A stretch of 64,000 bases of DNA from Arion vulgaris (lineage: Eukaryota > Mollusca > Gastropoda > Stylommatophora > Arionidae). Position numbers and translations under genes: made by a program. The stretch spans positions 64,533,644 through 64,597,643 of the forward strand of contig CM036756.1 of assembly GCA_020796225.1 (NCBI GenBank), written 5' to 3'. This document shows, piece after piece, positions 37,901-46,900 of this stretch. Under the pieces are notes generated by a model, which saw nothing but the letters and a program-made list of their open reading frames with translations, searched no databases and had not been told where the DNA came from. Numbering within the stretch: position 1 is the first letter of the stretch; each line of letters starts with the position of its first letter.

Positions 37901-40900
37901 AGAGGTACAGGACTAGAGGTACAAGACTAGAGGTACAAGACTAGAGGTACAAGACGAGAGGTACAAGACTAGAGGTACAAGACTAGAGGTACAAGACTAG
38001 AGGTACAAGATGAGAGGTACAAGACTAGAGGTACAAGACTAGAGACTAGACATTGACTAGAGAGATATTGCATACATACACACATACATATGCAGGCAGA
38101 CATAAGCAGAAAGAATTTAGCAACATAAAAGCATTTTGTTTGAACATTGAATGTACATCATAAGTTATGCAGACTCCCATGCAGGTCTTTGCTGTCATCT
38201 ACCATCAATAGTTACCAACCTGTTGTAAATTTGTTAACAAACACTTACGTATTTCATCAAAGTAGTATGGATATTCTCCAGGTATGGAACAATTCAGTCT
38301 TGCTTTCAGGAAAGAAATCCAAATGTACTGCATAGTATTACTGCCTCCATAGTCATTCTGCAATGTGAACCATTAGAAAATAATATTTCACTAAATCATA
38401 TGAGAAATTTACAAGAAAATTTGCAGGATTTCAATGGCGAGGTCACATGTAAAATGTTGCATAATAGTGTACTCTCAATGCTTTTAAACATTCAAACACG
38501 AGCTGGATTTGTCTGTCTACTATCCTTAGTGGACAGTCCATAATTTTATTTTTCTGTTGTTCTCTGTCTTGTTCGCCAATACAAATTTGCTGATTGTTAC
38601 CATGTTACCATGTGATATAAATCACATTCGATGAAAGGTAAATAACTACTACTTTGCAATCTCTTGCAACTCTAGAGTAAATCATCTACAACTAATTACC
38701 TATTTTGCAATCTCTTGCAACTCTAGAATAAATCTCCTGCAACTAATTACCTACTTTGCAATCTCTTGCAACTCTAGAGTAAATCATCTACAACTAATTA
38801 CCTATTTTGCAATCTCTTGCAACACTAGAACAAATCTTCTACAACTAATTACCTATTTTGTAATCTCTTGCAACACTAGAACAAATCTCCTGCATCTAAC
38901 TACCTACTTTGCAAACTTGTGCAACACTAGAACAAATCTTCTACAACTAATTACCTACTTTGCAAACTCTTGCTACTCTAGAGTAAATCTTCTTGCCACA
39001 GTTGGTATATTCTAGAGCCACTTCACGGTAGAAGAAATAAACATGTTCACCCACATCAAAAGATCCAACAAACTGTGGCTCTGAAAAAAATATATTGGAT
39101 TTACACTTCATAGTATATGGAAAAAAATAATAACTGATATAACAAGCATGAGAAAAACACTTCATAGTATATGGAAAAAAATAATAACTGATATAACAAG
39201 CATGAGAAAAACACTTCATAGTATATGGAAAAAAATAATAACTGATATAACAAGCATGAGAATGAATATTTTTAATCAACTAAGAAAAATAGAAAATGTG
39301 AGCAGTTTTGAATATCTCAGTTCACTGATAACAAGAGATGGAAATGGGATGATGGAAATTAAAAGAAGAACAAACGCCTGCGTGGTTACCGGGGCCTAAA
39401 TTTGGGCTGTAAAGAATAGAACCACTGTTACCTGCCATGTATGTCGTAAGAGGCGACTAAGGAGGTTTGGCTGAAATCGGATGCACATGTCCTAAACTTG
39501 TAGAAATTTATGTGTTTAGGGGCCTACCAAACCAATGTGCAACGATACACGTTCTTGGCAAAGATCAAACATATCACAAAGAGTGATTAAAATTGGTCGT
39601 AAAGAACGAACGCTAAGAAGAAGAAAAGAAGAACAAACGTGGCCTTACCAAAAATTTAAAAACTAAAAATAATATAGAATAGAACTGATAGGAAAACAAA
39701 ACTCAGAATACTAAGAGCCTGCATATTTCCAGTAGCAAAGTATGGGTGTGAAACTGGACATTTCGAAAGGCAGTGGAAAAACATATATATGATTTTGAAT
39801 ATAAGTGTTACAAGATTTTTCATATACCATGGAAAGAGAAAAGAGCAAATAGATCCACCCAGAAAGAAATCAAAATCAAGTAAAACCAACTGATGCTACA
39901 AATAAAATGAGAAAATTGAAGTATTTTGGACATATAAAGAAACACGAAGGGTTGAAGAAAACCATTATGGAAGGTGGCATCCCGGCAAAGAGGAGAAAAG
40001 GAAGACCACAGAGAAGATGGATTCAGGATGTAACTGTAGATTTGAGCCTATTAGAGAGAGAAATTCCAAAGGACTGTTAGGGGGAGCAAAATTCTGCTCA
40101 GGATAATCTATTTGATGATGATGTTCTTGCATTTACATTTACTATTGACTCTTTTCTTACCCACAGTCAGGTCATCTATATACATTGCAGAGTGTATTCA
40201 TGGAGAGCTGTCATCCACAATAATGTTTATAATGACTACTTTTGGTTAGAACAAATTCTTCTTCTTCGAACACTATATCGACCACTTGTTAACCACTCTG
40301 TAATTTGTATGTGATCTAAGCCTAAGAGCGATTGTACTTTCTGCCAGTTATGCACCTACAAGTAGGCCAGCACATCCGATTTCTGTGATGCTTTTTATCT
40401 ACTAGGGTAGCATCCCTAGGTTCTACATCAGTTGCTGCTTACGACATGCTTTGTAGGTTGCAGTAATACTACTCTTTGCTTTCCTTGCTGGCCCCGGCAC
40501 CACATGGGCGAAACAAATTCAGGTCAGTAGATACTTTCAAGTGGATGCCAACAAAGCATGTATGACATAGTAGTAAAAGATAATGTGTTGAACTGACAAA
40601 TAAATGTGATATATTACCACAATAATAACATACCATTGAGCCAATCATTTCTTCCACGAAGTGTCCTGACATATCCTGCCTCAAGAGTTCCATCAGGGAG
40701 GTAGACAAATGGTCGAACAATAATTGTATCAGACTTAATGAAGTCAGTAACTGATCCAGCAAACAGTGTTGAAATATTACCTGGAGCTCCATTTTCTGTC
40801 ATAAATAGAATTGTTTAAACTACTGGTTATGGTAATGTAATATTAAACAAAATATTTAAAAAGGGGTTGAAATTTACTTTTGATAAATAAACAAATAAAA

Positions 40901-43900
40901 AGCAGCTTTCTTGAAAGCATTGTAGTGATATAATAAAATGTGTCTAAGTATCCTAATTTTCTTGTATTTTTTGCCTTCTTATCTGAATAATTGACTGAAT
41001 GATTGATATGACAATCATCATTGCACTTTGGTGAATAACCATATGTGCTCTAATATCTTTCTTACACAAGAAGATCTGAGCTGCAGTGCACAAACTCTGT
41101 AGGTTCCCTGATGTAATTTTGAAGATGGTGAAAATATTTTGTAGGAATTTTATTTTTAATCTTTTGTAATGAATTTTGTCAGGCAGCAGCTTTCCAGCCT
41201 GCTCTTCTCAATTTTGAACTGCCAAGTGCTCTTATACAAGCTCAAATTAAACATGGGATCAACGTTTTATCGTCTGTCTCCGATAGAACAAGGAACTCGA
41301 TCTCATCTACACCAAGATCAGGGATCTCTGAAAAAATATCCTGATGGCTTCATGAGGGAGCGAACTGGGTAGCTTTGGTACGAGAGGTGAGCAACTAGCA
41401 TCTACACCACAGAGACCCATTTCTCATCTGCTTTAGCAATGTGGTTCCAATAATCCTGCATCATGACTTTCAATCAATTTCTTGTTACGTGTTAAGCTTC
41501 TAGTAAACTGTGTGAAGTTTGGACATTTTTTCTTGTAGACAGTTGCAGAATTTTATTTTGGATTTTTCAAGTTTCAATCAGGTTCCATATTACTCCATAA
41601 GCCATTCTTTACATTGTTTTACTTCTCTTGCCAAGAGCTGGTTTGTATATAGCTTGAAATACATCCTCAAACTTGCACATGTGATTGTCAATGGTTTTCT
41701 CTATGAAGCTTTTAAGTATCTCAAATCTGTTCTTGAGATTGAAGTTCAACATTTCCTTAATGACTTTAGTTTATCAAGCTTTGTATGTTATATTTAACTT
41801 GGTTTTTTTACTTGTCTCTAAAAGCCTTCAATTTTATTCATGACATCCTTAAAAGAAGATAGAATTCTGGTCTTTACTCTGGTTCTCTATTTAACATCCT
41901 GTTTTGTATGAAATTAACAATTTAATTTTTTTAAATGTTCATCTGGTGAATGCAATGTGAACTTAAGGATATTTCTGTGTGAGAAGAAGGTTCCTCCAAT
42001 GATCAGGTCATTGAAACCACAAAAGTATAGAAAATCTATATTTTGTTCATTTCTTTTTTATATTTCATTTCTATTCATAATCAACTCGTAGCTGATGGTG
42101 TTTGTTCTGACCTAGAATTTGCACATCCAAAAACAATTATAATGTCTTATCTTGGTGCTCTATGAATGTTTTTTTTTTTTTTTTAAATGAGCTCTGCAGC
42201 TTTGTCTGCGTAGTGTGTTGAGGCATATTATTGAATAATGGATGTATTAATTCTTTTTAAAAGAAAGAGTGCTGTTATGATATGATATGCGTCTAGACGA
42301 TATTCTACTCCTTCTTCAAGTGTCTAGTGGAACTTTTTATTAAAAACAGTAATGGCACTCAGGTCGACCCAGCATCAATTGGGTTCCAGAAAAGCAATTG
42401 GAAGTAAATGTGGTCAGCATGCTATTGACCACATCACCCATTGTGTGCCGAGGAAAATATGGGCATAACATTGTATTTCTCTTTATACTCGTGTATAAAA
42501 AGGGTTCTTATTTATTCCAACAAGTGCTTTTTCTGTATCTTGGATTGTCATAAAAAACACTCCCACCTCTGTATATGAATGATCTTCATAATTAATTCCA
42601 GACTACCAAACCAATGTGCAACGTATACACATTCTTGGCAAAGATCAAACATATCACAAAGAGTGATTAAAATTGGTTGTAAAGAACGAACGCAAAGAAG
42701 AAGAAGATTAATTTCAGAATAAATTATTAAATACTCACCCACAAATACAACTGTAGTGTTATCATTAGGGTCATATGGACATATACCAATGCCATTAAGG
42801 TCATCTTTCAAAACAGTGAACTTGTCAGCCCAGCTGTAAAAAGTGGAAGTCAAGATCATTGGAAGAAGTTTTGGTGAAATATAATTGTGTGTATTTCATT
42901 CAAAAATCTTTCAGTACCGATGATTTTTTTAACATGTTATTATAAAACATTTTTATGGGTGTATTTGTGGGTGGGTGTATGTGTGTGTGCATGCATGTGT
43001 GTTCTAATTAATCCTCCCTCCTCCCCCATTGCGGTGATCTTGCCACATTTATTTAAATTCCTAGTTTGGCATGATCTTGTGCTAAAAAGCACCCTGACCC
43101 TTAGAAGGACTGACCTTTCAAATCCTTGACCTGTAGGGGTTGTTTCTGCGGTGAGAGCCAGCATTGAGAAGCACCCTGGTCCTAAAGAGAACTGACCATC
43201 CTGATACTTCGCCATTGGAGATATATCTGGTATGTGACAGCCCTGAGAAGCACCCTGGTTCTGAAAAGTGACCACCCAGTTTTTTCACGTCTTGGATTGG
43301 TTCTGTTGAAGAGCCTGTTGGCCCTGAGTTGTCTTTCTTTTTGTTTTAAATGCTGTGCTGAGTTCTTGTAATGACGATAAACTGTTTGACCAGATGCAAT
43401 CTTTCTCTTGAAACATCTTGCCTCAGCATGTGTCAAATGTATCATTGGATCTCCCTTTCTTTGAAGTGTTGTGCTAGTTATGTTCTGTGCTATAAGAATT
43501 TATGACAGTGGTTTAGGAAATGTTCTGTGGTGTTTTCCTCATCACAGTGTGCACATGTTGGTTCCAGGTGGCTAAAGTTTTCTTTTCTCCTTCTTAAACA
43601 AGATAAATTTTCTGTTTAAGGGAAATTTTAGCTCTTCCTGGATTTGACACTTTCTTGCAAGAAGATCCTTGGAAATTATATGATCTTACACACCCAAGAT
43701 GTGGTCCAGCCATCAGTGACATCTCTGCTTGAGGCGGAGTGCACACAGTGAGAATCTCTGCTCTCTCAAACCTTCACTTGTTGTATAGCGAGTATCTAGT
43801 ATCAGGTATATATCAAAGACATAACATATGAAACTTATCTCTAACTATAGCAATAAAATATTTCCAATGTGTAATCACTCTTACCTTTAACTGATAATCT

Positions 43901-46900
43901 ACAGGATTGTATAGCGAGTATCTAGTATCAGGTATATATCAAAGACATAACATATGAAACTTATCTCTAACAATAGCAATAAAATATTTCCAATGTGTAA
44001 TCACTCTTACCTTTAACTGATAAGCTACAGGATTGTAAGCACCTGTTGCACACATATAGAATGAGTTGGGCAAAGTTGTATTCCTCACCAAAAAGCGAAT
44101 ATGGTTCTGACAATCAGGATTCTAGAAGAATACAGACAAAAATTGCATTATATTGTTATTATTCTGATATTTTATGCACAATAATAATAATAAAATCAAA
44201 GTGACCTTGAAGATATCTGCTGGAGGAGACAGGAGAACTTGCTAGAGACAGAGAGTTTTTCACGTGGGCTGTGATGAAAGTGACGTTCAGCAAGAGGGAC
44301 ATGCTAATTGATGAGCTAATGATAAACATTTTTTTTAATTTGCAATTTGTCTTTATCTACAGCAACAGGTTGATGATGTGGTTAATGGCATTTCTTTTCT
44401 GTATGAGAAAATAAAAAGGTAATTTGTGCAGGCTTGAACTCTATGATGTCTACAGGATCTAAAGGGTCTAAAGCTGAAGGATTCTCTCTCTTGCGATCCC
44501 GGCCTAGACTGATGAACCAACTCTTATCATGAATTTTACCATGTTTTTAAGGGACACTGTTTCTCTGTACAGCTTCTCGTGAAGCTCTGTGTTATGGGAC
44601 CAGGTTTTTTTCGTATACCTGCTATCAGTTGACAATCTTGCAGTATGTGCTCTGCCGTCATGTCCGCCTTTTGCAGGGGCACAGGCTAGTTGTGCCAATT
44701 TTAAATTTGTTAAACATGTGGGCGCGGAGCTTGTTGTGGCCGGTACAGAGGCGGAGTATGGTAACTTGAAGCCGAAGGATTGACATCATTGTACTGGGTT
44801 TTACCCCATATAGCTCGGTCCCTCTCCACAGAAGTGGCAAGGCACCTGCCTAGAGTATTGCACAATGCACGAAATTAGATATAAGAACGAAAAACATAAA
44901 TTCAACTGTTCAGTTTATTAAAAGATATGGCACATGTATTCTGAAGAGTGTAAAATTACATCAAAAAGTGTGAACTATATTTGAAATCCGTTAACATTTT
45001 TATATAGTGTCTTTTCTTCTTTCCATACACCTACCTCTTGTTTGCCATGGATTTTACAACTGTAAACATTAAGACTTCCAGGTTTGAAGTCTTGCTTTAA
45101 TCTCTGTTGAGAGAATTTACAAAATCAGTTTGACAACTGCACTTGCATTATATGGTATACTCATAAAACAAATGGTACTAATGTTAAAATGCAAACATGT
45201 CTCCATGAACACAAAATAAGCGTATTATACAACGCGATCTTTCTCTCAACATTATGCTATCAGTGCCAAACCTACATGCTAACATCAAACAACAGAAGAA
45301 AACTAGTCACAGCAGAGATAAAGTGTCTATGCAGAGTGCTGATAGTATCAAGAAAATACCGATTTAGGAACGAAGACATCACGAATAAGCGGGTACAACA
45401 TAAATACTGAACATCATCAAGAAAAAAACAAATTAACTGCTTTGGCTCATGAGCAGATTACTAACAGACAGTGAGCAACAGGCAATGTTACAGTGGACAT
45501 AAAGCAGATACAGTGGATATAAGGCGAAAGGTCGACTACAGAAATAACAGAGACAGTGAAAGACAGCATGTAAGAAGTGCACAAAAGAGATTATTCTAGA
45601 AATATCTTTTTATACTGACACTTTACGCAAAACAGGATTAGCGAAAGGAAAAAAGAAACATATTGCAATTTATATGAAACTAATGTATTTGAAGCTGAAA
45701 ATGGTCATAACATTCAAATTTACAGTACATCAGTACATGAAACTACTTGTATTAATGTACATTATGATACAGTAATAGCATGTTCTCTGATGTTTCTTCA
45801 TTCATAATATCACCGATTGTTTGCACGTAAATTGTTTGGTAAACAAATGAACGTTGTAGATTTTTATAAATATATATTTATTTGTATGTGCACATAATGA
45901 TGTTTTCCTGGGGGATCTTTATAGTTGGGTCCTACCCGACAGTGCCACATCAGATGGACCCAGTATATGTTAGAATAAGTTCTAAGTAAGCTCTAAGCGT
46001 CTCATCCTTTCGGAGAGAGCTGCTCGGAGCATGTTTTATATGTATAAGTGTGTGCCGATTGATTATTTAAAATCTCCCACCTTCTGACAGAGATCAAATG
46101 TTTGTCATCTCACTTGGATCTTAGCCAAAAGTATTTCATTTTTGGGGGGGCGGGGGCGAGTCATACCCGGCAGTGATTCAGCGGGTGAACCCAGTTATGG
46201 TTGAACGTTTGAACCTCCAAGTGTCGTCATTCTTTCTAAGAACAGCTGCTCAAAATTTGTTCAGATTCCTAATCGCACTATGAGGGCCCAAACCTTTTTT
46301 TTTTGCCTCGATCAAGTGGGCACTACACTTTGATCTTAGCCAAAAAGCGGAGATATGTACAAGTTATATTTTTTTTTTTTAGTGGCCCGTCCCAGATGTG
46401 CCATACCAGGTGGACCCGTACAACGGAACGTGAAAACGTTTATAAACTATCAAGCCCCATCAATCCTTCGATCGATGGCACTCCTAGTTTTGTACAAGGG
46501 TAGCCATGTGGCATTTAATGAAGGCTCTCGACCTTCGGCTTCGATCAAGTGGGCACTAGTTCCGTAACACAAGCTGATATCTTTGTGAACTCATATAATG
46601 AGCCACGTGACAGATATCAATCGATACAGATACTACACTTTGATCTTATAAGTTATAGTATGAAAATTCCGAAATAACTGCCATTTCGTCTAATGTCTAT
46701 GATAATATTTGTAAAAGTTTTCTTGCATACTCCAAGAACCTTTCTACAGTTTGAATTTTTTAAAGTTACATATTTACTCAGTCTGTTGAAATATAATAAA
46801 CACAAATTATTTAATAAAGTTTTCTAGTGTTAAATCGCGCTACATTAATACTTGGAATACTTGTAAAATAAAGGAACCTTTTATATACTATGTGGTATAT

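Noticed and set aside
37133..38048. CRISPR-like array
   Set aside because: Units are 14 bp, contiguous and without unique spacers, in a eukaryotic intron.
42940..43275. Minus-strand open frame of 111 codons next to a semaphorin exon
   Set aside because: Overlaps the decayed I-LINE and a locally repeated GAAGCACCCTGGT segment; no splice sites or domain.
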